Assembly: GCA_032622095.1 (NCBI GenBank)
Contig: CP136066.1
Location: forward strand, 203,320,978 to 203,384,977
Length of the DNA stretch: 64,000 bases
Reading direction: 5' to 3'
Source of the DNA: Siphonodentalium dalli
Lineage: Eukaryota; Mollusca; Scaphopoda; Gadilida; Siphonodentaliidae
Part shown: in pieces, positions 35,661-46,189 of the stretch
How the letters are laid out: the number at the start of each line of letters is the position of its first letter
How positions within the stretch are numbered: position 1 is the first letter of the stretch
Position numbers and translations under genes: made by a program
Notes under the pieces: generated by a model
What the model was told of the DNA's origin: nothing
Databases searched by the model: none
What the model saw: only the letters and a program-made list of their open reading frames with translations

Positions 35661-36751
35661 CCAGACTATAGACATGTCCGCGTGGTTTTACATGCATGGT
35701 TATTCCTCCCCATATAAAGGCAGTTGCTTTCCGTTTCTTAAAATACAGCAACAGTCGCTATACATTATGACCGAGGATTTATTCTTCATAATAAAACACA
35801 AAGAATAACCAGGTGCATTTTTAGACGCTAAGTCTTTATTCGATGGAACCCAACTTCCAGTCCCGTCTCCTATGTTAGAATATTTCCTACCACATGGTTG
35901 AGAATGTTCCCATCTGCATGAGGCGATTATACCGAAGGTGGAGAATGTCCCCATCTATGGTGATTATACCGAAAGTAGGAAACTATTTTACTCTTCGTCT
36001 TTAAAACAAAAATAGCTTACTTTACACTAAACATTGGTTAAAACAGATTACTATCAGGACAATTCAAATCTATGTTCTGGCCTGAAATTTCTAACTAATG
36101 AACAAATTGACCATAATTGATTATGTGGGGTGTTCTGTGCATGGTAACTTTGCCTTTATCGAACCACAGGAGCCTCGAACGCAGGGAACAAACCTTCAAC
36201 TTTGGTTAAAACTTTTGACAGTTGGAAATTTCAGGTCGAACATAGGTTGCGATTATTTGTTCAGATGGTTCATCTTTGCAACCAATACTTTGTGACAAGT
36301 GCAACAAAATATTGTTTGGAGACCAAAATGAGAATTTGATGGTGAAATGGCCATCAATTGGATATTTTTTCTAACATGGGGTACATTTGAATTTTCCAAA
36401 AGTTGAGCATGTTGATCCTTAATGGCGTGTGCAGTTGGAAACAACCCTTTCTTTACCAAATGCATTCTGCAATTTAGTAATAAAAGTATACATTGGAATG
36501 GTCTATTATTTCCTCTGGATGGCTGTTGAAGGAATATTATCAGACGAAAGACAGGCGAAAAGATCATACAAATACAGAATTATTCATTTTCGTTGGTGGG
36601 AAATGTTCAGATAATCGGTAGGTTCAACTTCAAGAAACGATTATCGTTGTTGAACTTATTATCTGAAATTTCCTAAGGGACTACTTGTCCATGGAGTATT
36701 TAATGCAAAGGGGTTCAAATCACAGAGAGGATATTAGCCTTTGTGCACCGA
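35661..36751. other. Unassigned DNA with small repeats
   Basis: Two direct copies of GAGAATGT(T/C)CCCATCT followed by GATTATACCGAA lie at 35901-35975. A hairpin TCAGATAATC / GATTATC-like with GGTTCAAC / GTTGAAC lies at 36607-36665. No gene recognised. Confidence 0.45.
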
Positions 36752-37320
36752 CGATGTAATAAAATCGACCTGCCGGTAATGGCATTTGTCGAAACAAGTG
36801 CATGATATCATACTTGATGGCATAATATACAGCTGGACCCCATAGAGTACGGCTCAAAACGAATCACATCTAAGACGATGATGTTAACCCTTTACCCAAC
36901 AGAAGGGATTTTTTTTACCCTGTGCCAATGCATTCTCTTATATATGCGAGTCGACCATAGGTCGCCTCGCATATATAAGAGAATGCATTGGCTTAACACA
37001 TTAAAAATTATAAAATTGTTAAAGAATGTAAGAAAAAATGGTAAAAAGTGTTAAAAAAAGATTTTTTTTAGGCCAATGCATTCTCTTATATATGCGAGGC
37101 GACCTGTGGTCGACTCGCATATATAAGAGAATGCATTGGCACAGGGCATAACTGTAACCATCACAATGTGGTCAATGAGCCGGTTCCAATGATATCCATA
37201 TTTGTATGGTTCTATTTAGACAGACCGAAGATATTTTAGGCTGTTGAAGCTTTATTTGGCCGGTTTTGGCCGGTTTGTTGGGTAAAGGGTTAATGAGCCG
37301 ATCATAGGAGTTTATTTTTG
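36752..37320. repeat. Dispersed repeat interrupted by MITE copy C; homologous to 39732-39915
   Basis: Left part 36752-36887 and right part 37290-37320 together match the uninterrupted sequence at 39732-39915: AAAATCGACCTGC, GTAATGGCA, GATGGCATAATATACAGCTG, GAGTACG, GACGATGATGTTAA, then TGAGCC and GATAGGAGTTTAT-like. The MITE sits exactly at the TTAA. Confidence 0.9.
36884..37293 (-). mobile_element. TTAA double-hairpin MITE, copy C (intact, empty site known)
   Basis: TTAA at 36884-36887 and 37290-37293; ends CCCTTTACCCAACA / TGTTGGGTAAAGGG. Hairpins at 36925-36991 and 37073-37139 are mirror images of each other. Near-identical to copies A, B and D, which means recent amplification. The paralogous uninterrupted locus at 39879-39882 has a single TTAA, confirming target-site duplication. 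Confidence 0.93.
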
Positions 37321-37617
37321 TGATCTAATTAAACTTTCCACATAAACGCTCGTGTGTGTTTCATATCAGGAAAAATATAAAAATGAACGCTGGTCTATGT
37401 TACCTGATGGAGAAAAGAGGGTCCTTAGTATTTCACTACAATTGAATTTCCCTGTGTATAATGAATGATACAATCATGTTGTAATTAGATGATATGCGTA
37501 TATTTGGTTGTTTTACCGCGTATTAGAGCCATGGAATGCAACGAGTTATTGCACGATTGATTCTTGCCAGATATTTTAAGGCTAATTTCGGGCATATGTT
37601 TTAGATACGCCAGTACC

Positions 37618-38021
37618 ATTAAGAAGGAGGTAAAGTGGAAACATTCAAATGGGGAATTCAGTGTTAATTTTCAATATTTACAAACCGTAGAATAACGCTT
37701 CATGTCTTGTTGGAATGTTTGAGCATATTTCTAATGACTATGCAAAGCAGATTTTTTAATTTTATGATTTGTTTTGTGACATTTGATGGAAATCTTATAA
37801 ACAATGATAACCAATGGTAACCTACTTTTTAATAATGTCCAATACTGTCCAACCTGGGATGAAAATCTAAATTCCGCTTCGCGTTGTCACTAGATAAGTA
37901 TTCAAACTTTCCAAAAAGGTATGATATAATCACCTGCTCTTTATAAGGTTTGATCAATCTTTTCCCAAAAATTAACACTGAATTCCCCATTCAAATGTTG
38001 CCACTTTACCTCCCTCTTAAT
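37618..38021. mobile_element. Inverted-repeat MITE, about 404 bp
   Basis: Left ATTAAGAAGGAGGTAAAGTG and CATTCAAATGGGGAATTCAG are mirrored by right CTGAATTCCCCATTCAAATG and CACTTTACCTCCCTCTTAAT; arms span about 60 bases. Interior AT-rich, non-coding. Confidence 0.88.
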
Positions 38022-38182
38022 CGTATGGTCACGTGACAATTTATAAGGAAGTACAATAGTACACTGTACTGTTCGATATAATGATAGATCCGTTCTGTGC
38101 CAACATACATGTATTCGAACCCATGTTCAGACTGATACGCTTCACAATTCTCGATGAAAGGACTTCATTTTGAAGGATGTCC

Positions 38183-38280
38183 TCGTAGCCGATGGCCCGG
38201 TGTGGTTATGTCGTGTATATATATACGATCACGCAGTCAAGGCTAGACGAGGTTGGCGCGGGTTCGAACCTCGACATGGA
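38183..38280 (+). repeat. tRNA-like (SINE-type) promoter fragment
   Basis: TGGCCCGGTGTGG (from 38193) resembles a pol III A box and GGTTCGAACC (38261-38270) is a good B box. Their distance (68 bases) is too long for a standard tRNA because of a TATATATATACGATC insertion, and no clear acceptor stem closes. A tRNA-derived SINE remnant is the best reading. Confidence 0.4.
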
Positions 38281-38314
38281 CGAAAATCGGGACTGATCTG
38301 ATTTGAAGGACATC

Positions 38315-38702
38315 TTAACCCTTTACCCAACAAACCGGCCAAAACCGGCCAAATAAAGCTTCAACAGCCTAAAATATCTTCAGTCTGTCTCAATAGAACC
38401 ATACAAATATGGATATCATTGGAACCGGCTCCTTGATCACACTGTGATAGTTACAGTTATGCCCTGTGCCAATGCATTCTCTTATATATGCGAGTCGACC
38501 ATAGGTCGCCTCGCATATATAAGAGAATGCATTGGCCTAAAAAAAAAAAAAATTACCATTTTTTCTTACATTCTTTAACAATTTTATAAATTTTTTTAAT
38601 GTGTTAAGCCAATGCATTCTCTTATATATGCGAGGCGACCTATGGTCGACTCGCATATATAAGAGAATGCATTGGCACAGGGCCGTTCTGTTGGGTAAAG
38701 GG
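38315..38702 (+). mobile_element. TTAA double-hairpin MITE, copy D
   Basis: Left TTAA 38315-38318 and CCCTTTACCCAACA; right end TGTTGGGTAAAGGG, after which TTAA is lost (GTCTCATT). Hairpins 38469-38535 and 38609-38675. Same orientation as copy B. The spacer has a 14-base A run where B has a different A/T-rich sequence. Confidence 0.88.
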
Positions 38703-38989
38703 TCTCATTCGATAAGAAATGAGAATTTGTTCAAGCTCACTGAAGCACTGGAATGTCTCCCTCGTAGTGTTTTTCTAATAATATTTGGGGGAATATTGTT
38801 TACTGATGATATCCAATTTACTGCAGTTAATAACTAATTGGTATTCGTCTTCTAAATATTCTCCACATATGTTGCATATCCTATTGCTATAATATTTCGG
38901 AGGTTTCTTCCATCTTGTGGAGTCTATATAGGCAGTTTATGATTTGCTGTTCTGAACTTCAGAAGGTATATCGATAGATTAGACGGCAA

Positions 38990-39285
38990 AAATTGGCGGG
39001 CAGAACCCAAATTCGAACTTGACCTGTATTTTGGGCCGGTAAGCTCACATACCAAATTACATTCCAGTCAGTTCTGACTTATTAAAGTTATCATCCAGAA
39101 ACGAAAATTGAGTGCAAATTCAAACAAAAAGGACCATAACTCTGGTGAAAATTGGTGGTGGAATTTGAACTGTATCTGTATTTTGTGCCAGTAAACCCAC
39201 ATTCAAAATTTCATTCCAATCAGACTTACTATTTAAAGTTATCATCTGGAAAGAAATAGCAAATGGACGGATAGACAAAAAAAAG
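38990..39285. repeat. Two degenerate direct repeats of ~150 bp
   Basis: AAATTGG(C/T)GG, TGTATTTTG(G/T)GCC(G/A)GTAA, CATTCCA(G/A)TCAG, AAAGTTATCATC(C/T)(A/G)GAAA recur at about 38990 and 39150; the second ends AAATGGACGGATAGAC. Looks like part of a larger dispersed repeat. Confidence 0.7.
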
Positions 39286-39513
39286 AGTAATGTGCACTGG
39301 TGCAATTCAAATATTAATGTTATTGGCTCTCAACTAATCAGAATTCTTGTTGAATCCCAACTGTCTCTTGTCAGATGCAAATAATTCGGATAACCGTAGT
39401 CAGTTTTAATAATAAAAAAATACTGAGTACGTGCCTCCATTTCTTTGATATATAGTTCTCATTTTGGACATTCAGTAAACTGTTGGGCATGTGTGTTTTA
39501 TAAGCTGCAGTTT

Positions 39514-39741
39514 GTGGTTCATACCTAGAACAATAGCATCCCCTATACGACGATTTGTCTGCAAAATCATCAGGCAAATATGTCAGTGTATGAACGTACC
39601 CCTAGGAGAATAACTTACGTGCATTGTGTGGTTCGTACCTAGCACAATAGCATCCCATATACGACGATTTGGCTGCAAAATCGTCAGGCAAATATGACAG
39701 TGTATGAACGTATCCTTAGGGAAATAACTTACGTGCACTGA
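39514..39741. repeat. Tandem duplication, unit 114 bp
   Basis: GTGGTTC(A/G)TACCTAG, ACAATAGCATCCC, ATACGACGATTTG, TGCAAAATC, TCAGGCAAATATG and CAGTGTATGAACGTA occur at 39514 and 39628. Confidence 0.95.
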
Positions 39742-39915
39742 CGAAGTTATAAAATCGACCTGCATGTAATGGCAGCGATATGTCGAAGCAATTGGTAATG
39801 ATAGTAATACGTGATGGCATAATATACAGCTGGCCACCATTGAGTACGACTGAAGGGGAATCTCATTTAGGACGATGATGTTAATGAGCCAGTGATAGGA
39901 GTTTATCTGCTGCAA
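39732..39915. repeat. Dispersed repeat; empty-site paralogue of the copy C locus
   Basis: Uninterrupted version of 36752-37320, with GATGATGTTAATGAGCC at 39873-39889, i.e. one TTAA where the MITE sits in the other copy. Confidence 0.9.
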
Positions 39916-40835
39916 GTTTAATAGTGTGTATAATACCATCTAGTGGGCAATAAACTTCACACATTGTGCGGGATGGGAGAACATTTAAATGTCTCTTTAT
40001 GATTTTGATATAATGGTTTTAGATACGTGATATCGTTGAGAAAGTGAAAAACAAAGGCGTTCAAAGAGGTGTGCAAAAGAAGAGCGCGTTGTGCAACGAA
40101 TCAGTGTCGTTCTATATCTAAGTGGAACGAATAAAGAAATTCACCTTTACTAGCAAAATTTAGTCATTATCTCGGCGAATATGACTTTTTCTGATTTGAT
40201 GAAAACCACAGCCGCTCTGTACTCTAATAATTCTCAGGGGCACAATAAATAATTTTAAGCAGGTATGGTGCCGCGGCGCCGGTAGAGATCACGGGCAAGG
40301 GGCGTAACTCAATGAAAAGGCATGTTTTTACTTTTCTTTCAGTCAGAGGTATGACAGGTATATACGAAAACTTATTAGGGACATTGTAGAACAATATAAA
40401 ATAAAAAGTTTTTGACTTTCAAAGCCAAAATTTTGACTTTATAAAATCAAAATTTTTACTTTGAAAGTCGAAAATTTTACTTTGAAAGTCGAAATTATAA
40501 CTTTATGTATGTGTGTACCATGTCCATAAAACGCTTTTAATACCATGCACAGTAGGCTCAAGAACTTTCGATAAAAGAAACATATATCTAGCTATCGCAA
40601 TGTATACTTTGTCACAGGACCAAGGTAAATATATTTCACAATAAATTCAAGCAGATAGGGGCGGCGCCGGTGGAAACAATGAGCAAGGTACTCAGGTTAG
40701 TAAAACCATAAAACGTGAATTTTACTGGCATTTCTATTTCAGAAGGTGTTGAGAGCGGTTCGAGATATATAGGTATATTCTCCGCTGAATCCAAAAACCA
40801 ATATTGACAAGCTGACAAATGAATATTTGTAATTC
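39916..40835. other. Unassigned DNA with a palindromic TTTGACTTTCAAAG repeat
   Basis: Between 40407 and 40506 the words TTTTGACTTTCAAAG, GACTTTATAAAATC and TACTTTGAAAGTCGAAA recur four times in alternating orientation. Elsewhere nothing is recognised; GGCGCCGGT occurs at about 40276 and 40665. Confidence 0.5.
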
Positions 40836-41600
40836 AAAATGGCGGTCCAAATGGTCACCGTATATTGTTATTATATGAATGTGTGATAAATGGCAATATA
40901 TTTTAAGTCTTAGTGACTTTGAATCAAGTTTTTCACCGGAATTAATATGATCTACCTCTGTGATGGCGAAAACTGCGAAACATGTGACCGATTATTAATA
41001 ATGGCGGCCAATATGGCCGCTGCGCTGTGGTGATGAGAATATCATTATTTGTTAATTGTTGGGGAAGTTCGCATATTCTAGCTGATTCAAGAGATAGGTT
41101 GTCCTTTCGGTGTAAATAGATATAAATACAACATACGTGTGCATTATTTATTAACTAATTTCAGAAAAATGAAATTCAATATGGCCGTTCATGAAACACC
41201 GAACTTTACTATTGAATGCAACATTGTGCGAATTCTGGTCGCGAATTCTGTCGTCGCGCACAAGTGCATTACTGGTATTAACACATGTAGCAGTCGACAG
41301 CAGCTGCTAACATGCATGACAGTACATATGTGAAGTATAATGTTACAAACGTGTGTCAGATTATTGGTAATAGTCAAACGTGACCAAGATGGCCGATCTG
41401 GCTTCAATATATATATTCTGATACAATTGTTTTCGCAATGTGCCTATACCAGAGCGGACTCAAGACCAAAATTGTCCCTTCTATGACATTGCAATGAATG
41501 TTGATCTATATCACCTGGCCGTTTTGTTTTTCATTTACTTAGCAGTTTTAGAAGATGGCATCTAAAATGGCCTCTCAGGAAATACGCACATAAGTGTAAC
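40836..41600. repeat. Degenerate repeat built on ATGGCGGCCA, unit about 165-210 bp
   Basis: ATGGCGGTCCAAATGG-like, ATGGCGGCCAATATGGCC, ATATGGCCG, AGATGGCCGATC and AAGATGGCATCTAAAATGGCC occur near 40838, 41003, 41180, 41390 and 41555. The same core defines the subterminal repeats at 45.2-47.4 and 52.4-53.6 kb. Non-coding. Confidence 0.65.
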
Positions 41601-43001
41601 TGAAGACTGTATACAATTATATATAATACTCCCGTGTACTCGACATCTCTGTATAACCACAAGCAAATTATTTATGTATTATTATTATGCAGTAAGAAAG
41701 ATATATGTGTGAACGCGAGGAATACCATATATGTATACAAATATAAATACCATTGACTATTTTGTATATGACATTCCTCACTGTGATTGATTCTTCAATA
41801 AACATTTAAAAAAAAGAGATTTATTTCTTGTAACAATCAAGCGAACATCGCCGAGGAATAACAGCTATACTAACTGACATCAGAGCTACGATATTGACAG
41901 TATGACATGACATACATACTGTACAATAAACACTGTGTGCAATAACAGTACCGGCAGACTTTATGTCAAAAGTAGCCAACACAAATCAATTAAATCTTAT
42001 ATACAGTGTATAATGCAAGGTAATACATACTTTCTACAAATGGACTGGAACAAGAATTACCGAATAAAATCCCACCACAAATGTCGCAATCACTTGTGAA
42101 ATGTCATGTCATGTCACATGCGTTGAGTTTGCCATATGGAAAGGTCTGGATAATATATAAGCAAATATTATAGATAAAATAGTATGTAGGTGTGGATAGT
42201 GTACCCAATGTAGCTAATTATTCTCAATCAGTCCGTTAAATGCAAGAAAATATGTTGGATTCAACAACCCGATATTTTGACACCCTCCCAACAAGAGATA
42301 AACCAGTTGAATTATTTAACACAACACAACAAACAGGACCAAACTTGCAAATTAGCAAAATTATGCACAATCATTTTTACAACTACTTCTTTAAGTACGT
42401 AGCACATCTATATACCAAAATATAGCGCGGTCACTCGGTTACCCTCACACACACACCCCAATGACCTCACATTTTAACAAATACATTCTTGATTCATTAC
42501 ATTATATTATATTGAAGTTTACATCTATATTATATATAGCCTATGTTCTTGAAACCTCCAGTTCCAAGATAATATGGAATGAGGGAAATAAAAATATTGA
42601 TTGATTGGTTGGTTGATTGATTGATTGATTGATGTACCAAACACGAACGCATGTCGGTTTTAGAAAACAATGGTCATCAGTTAAACATAATCGACGAGAT
42701 CGGTAAATAATGTCAGACTGACAAGGAACATCTTCCATGCTCAGATGTTTGAATTCTCATTTCTCTGACCGTTGCCCATTTTTGATGGGTACTTTAGTCA
42801 TATTTATAGTTTCATTCTGCATGTATCGATATATGTGTGGCAGACAGCTCAGATACACACTGATATTTTATGAAGTTCTAAAGCGACACCATGATGGTCT
42901 CAAATCGCCAGTGCACAACTTATAGGTTAACTACGAACAACCCATAAACTATAGGTTAACTGCGAACAACCCAGAAATTATAGAAACATAACAGTGTGTG
43001 A
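41601..43001. other. Unassigned AT-rich DNA with two possible retroposon tails
   Basis: At 41791-41814 TCAATAAACATTTAAAAAAA looks like a polyadenylation signal plus short A tail on the plus strand. At 42586-42635 AATAAAAATATTGATTGATT and further GATT repeats look like a LINE 3' end. No reverse transcriptase sequence was recognised upstream of either. Confidence 0.4.
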
Positions 43002-43359
43002 CAAGCCTTGAAATAGGGTGTCTGTCATTTGCAGAATGAGGTCCCCAGAAGGTGAATTTAGTGATGCTACCCCGCATAGCGGGCTAGCATCACCAAATGC
43101 ACCCTCTGGGGACCTCATTCTGCTTACACCTCAGCAGAATGAGGTTTCCAGATGGTGAATTTGGTGATGCTAGCCCGCTATGCGGGGTAGCATCACTAAA
43201 TTCACCCTCTGGGGACCTCATTCTGCTTACACCTCAGCAGAATGAGGTTCCCAGAGGGTGAATTTGGTGATGCTAGCCCGCTATGTGCGGTAGCATCACT
43301 AAATTCACCCTCTGGTGACCTCATTCTGCAAACGATAGACACCCTATTTCAAAGCTTGG
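43002..43359. mobile_element. Palindrome of palindromes: three tandem ~95-bp hairpins inside outer inverted repeats
   Basis: The outer arms CTTGAAATAGGGTGTCTGTC and GATAGACACCCTATTTCAAAG pair. Inside, three hairpins (about 43030-43124, 43133-43229, 43237-43331) each have arms CAGAATGAGGT(C/T)(C/T)CCAGA and GGTGAATTTGGTGATGCTA around a GCATAGCGGG or CGCTATGCGGG centre. The same hairpin occurs singly at about 9440-9530 and 10060-10160. Confidence 0.9.
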
Positions 43360-44098
43360 TCTGTGACCTCAACAGATTCATCCGCTAATTGGAGATGTCC
43401 ATATTTGTCTTGCATCTTAACTAGCTAGGTTAGACCCGTTAAATATATTGTCCATATCAGCAGCCTCTGTGCAGATGCATTAGCACAACGTAAAACAACA
43501 ACCCTTTAGTAATATTCATAATGTTGGCAAATAATTAATAGTATGCATTCGGAGTAGTATATGATTATCATGGATGTTGATGACGTTGATATCTGATAAG
43601 ATTGTCATGATGATGGGCAATGTTTTCACCATAATAATCTAGTAACTTATATACGGCGGCCATTCTTGTCGCCATTCTGAGTACCAGATCGGAATTGATT
43701 GGCATTGCTTCTCAATGGGGAAATTTCATGAGCAGGCTGATGAAAACCAACCTTTAAGGTGACCAAAACCCGATATATACACACCGCAACTTAGTAATGT
43801 TTTGTATTGTGATTCAAATTATTAGTTGTGGCGGCATTCTTGCATCGCCATTTTGAGCCAAAATCATCCATTTTCAAGCTTGCCATCATGAGTATTTTAG
43901 TTCACCAGATTAAGTACCTTTCGATTGTTCAAAACCTTCGCAAAGAGACAATTTACAGAGTTCATTCTTCTGGAATTAGCAACCTCACTAAGGGGTTTAA
44001 TAATTATATTTTCAGCAACAAATTTGTTCAAATAATATAAAGCATCCACTTCAAAATTCTGCGTTTAGCGTCCATGGCAACCTCTTTAATAATATATG
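43360..44098. other. Unassigned DNA with diverged ATGGCGGCC-type words
   Basis: GGCGGCCATTCTTGTCGCCAT near 43657 and GGCGGCATTCTTGCATCGCC near 43830 are about 173 bases apart and belong to the ATGGCGGCC repeat family in reverse orientation. No gene recognised. Confidence 0.45.
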
Positions 44099-44550
44099 AC
44101 CCGCCATATCAAATCCAGTCGGAAGTCGGGATTTTTTTACCCTGTGCCAATGCATTATCTGATATATGCGAGTCGACCATAGGTCGCCTCGCATATATAA
44201 GAGAATGCATTGGCCTAACAATTTTTTATCATGTTTTTTAAATAAATGTTTCTTACAATTTTTAGGACATAAAATAAAAAACATCCATTACCCTGCAGGG
44301 AGCCCCACTCATATATAGAAGCATATAGAAGAGTGTCGTCTGCTCATGTTTGTCTGGGGCGCTGTATGGGTGAAATTATAAAATTGTTAAAGAATACAAG
44401 AACAAATTATTAAAATTGTAAAAAATTGTTAGGCCAATGCATTCTCTTATATATGCGAGGCGACCTATGGTCGACTGGCATATATAAGAGAATGCATTGG
44501 CACAGGGTAAAAAAAATCCCGACTTCCGACTGGATTTGATATGGCGGGCC
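44099..44550. mobile_element. Inverted-repeat element with a third type of end but the same hairpins
   Basis: Ends CCGCCATATCAAATCCAGTC then GGAAGTCGGG (44101-44130) mirror CCCGACTTCC then GACTGGATTTGATATGGCGG. Just inside lie hairpins 44147-44213 and 44434-44500 with the CCAATGCATTC arm found in the TTAA MITEs, joined to the ends by TTTTTTTACCCTGTG. The centre carries a non-homologous insert (about 44270-44370). Confidence 0.82.
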
Positions 44551-44689
44551 ACATATCGTTTAAGATTTGGGTATATGTTAATGTAGACCACTATATAGAA
44601 AACCGAACGCCATTTTCCATTTATTCCCGATGGCGGCCATCTTTGGACGGCGGCAATTTTGTACAAACAAATAAACTAATTAAAAACTC

Positions 44690-45035
44690 GATAGTCAGTA
44701 TGCCGCATGTCAATTCCAAATCAATAGGCGTCGTTTCAAAATTAATGCTCGTGTTTTTCAATTTTATACGAATATTTCAGTTTTTCCCAATAACGCTATT
44801 GAAGATGAAATACATTTTCTTTTAGAATGCAACGCTTACCGCACATCACGTCTTGAGCTCATAAACCTCATGAAGAAACATTTCTTACACTTTCAGGTGA
44901 AAGCATGACCCTAAATGAACAACTTGTTAAAATCTTATCCAACAATACTCTAAATATTTGCAATTCAATTTGTCATATGATCCGCATATTATTCTCGGCA
45001 CGAGATGAGCATCTCATAATTAATTAATTAATAAT
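44690..45035 (+). pseudogene. LINE ORF2 C-terminal and 3' tail fragment
   Basis: In frame from about 44785 the translation reads EDEIHFLLECNAYRTSRLEL then INLMKK, the H-x4-C zinc-like motif typical of the C-terminus of many Jockey/CR1-group ORF2 proteins. A frameshift near 44895 is followed by SMTLNEQLVKILSN and ICHMIRILFSARDEHLI. The element ends in ATTA/ATA short repeats at 45015-45050. All upstream domains are missing. Confidence 0.7.
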
Positions 45036-45084
45036 AATATTAATAATAATCAACGAATACATGTAGATGAGACCCTTTGCACAA

Positions 45085-45310
45085 TCATACTAATCCGGGA
45101 GCTAATACGGGGTACCCTTGCACCCCCCCCCCCCTGGGACTTAACTTCACCCCACTCATTTTGTTCCTTATTATGTCCATCAACTTTTAAGCAATGTTAA
45201 CAAGAAAACTAAGTGGCCGTGTAGACTCCAGATAAGATGGCGTCCATCATGGCCGCAGTTTTTCAGACCAGACCCTAAGTCAGTTTCATGCAAATTAGCT
45301 AATACATAAT
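45085..45310 (+). mobile_element. Outer terminal inverted repeat, left end
   Basis: It starts ACTAATCCGGGAGCTAATAC, GGTACCCTTGCA and a C run (about 45122-45135), then GGGACTTAACTTCACCCCAC, TCATTTTGTTCCTTATTATG, AATGTTAACAAGAA, AGATGGCGTCCATCATGGCC, and CAGACCAGACCCTAAGTCAG. The same sequence in reverse complement lies at 58066-58283. A shorter related end begins at 46190. Confidence 0.85.
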
Positions 45311-46189
45311 GACACTTTTTTGGGCCAAAATTGAAACTCACAATCCAAGATGGCCACCAAAATGGCCGCCGGAAGTTGAAAATATGACGTTTTTTCACAA
45401 ATATCTTCTAGATCAGTTCGTGCTGTTTGGAACTGGTTGAGTAATGTGACTTTATTTTGTGTTTTGTATATTAACTGATCATTGGAGCAATTAAATATGC
45501 AATTATTGGGGCCCTAGTCCCTTTCAATCCCTCAAAAATTCGATTTTACAGTACGCAGTATAAAATTTCACAATAAATCATTCTAGTCATATTTCAACAA
45601 GAAATGAACAGAACTTTGCAATGTAAGTGAGGCATATCATTAACTATGAATATTCCAACTCACTGGAACCAACATTGTTACTTTGGCTCAAAATGGCTGC
45701 CAAAATTGCCGCCAAAATATGGAAAATGGTAAATATTGCCCCAGGGTGTCCTGTAATCGCTTACAAGTTGTGGTTGATGTATAAAAATTGGCTATTCTGT
45801 ATTCTATACATTGAATACTAACATGTCTGATGCACCATGGATCATTTTTACTATTGTCACCACTGACGTCACCAAAAATATTGGATTTTTCTCTCACAAA
45901 CTTGACATACATATCTGCAAAAAATCACTTTTCAGGGTTGGACCATTTTTTCAAGTAATATGCAACTATCGTTGGTATCAAAGGTGTTTATTGTTTTGGT
46001 CTATCTTAAATATGTCACACTACGCTCATTATAGACCAAATTGCTCAAGATAGATTCCAAAATGGCAACCAAATTTGTAAAAAGTAATTTTTTTACATAT
46101 ATCCCAAACATTATTCTCTGCGTTATCCGAAAAGGTAGCAAATTGTGACTCACTTGGTTATTATACGTGTTAGTTAATTAACTGACAAC
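45311..46189. repeat. Spacer between outer and inner left ends, with ATGGC-type repeats
   Basis: AGATGGCCACCAAAATGGCC (about 45348), AAAATGGCTGCCAAAATTGC (about 45691) and AAAATGGCAACC (about 46060) mark diverged subterminal repeat units. No protein. The equivalent position on the right side holds the LINE and the palindromic element instead. Confidence 0.6.

Noticed and set aside
38183..38280. A functional tRNA gene
   Set aside because: A and B boxes are present but 68 bases apart, with no closing acceptor stem; kept only as a SINE-like fragment.
44270..44370. An snRNA or spliced-leader gene in the centre of the 44.1-kb element
   Set aside because: CCCTGCAGGGAGCCCCAC-like sequence looked structured, but no Sm site, donor sequence or known snRNA motif could be found.
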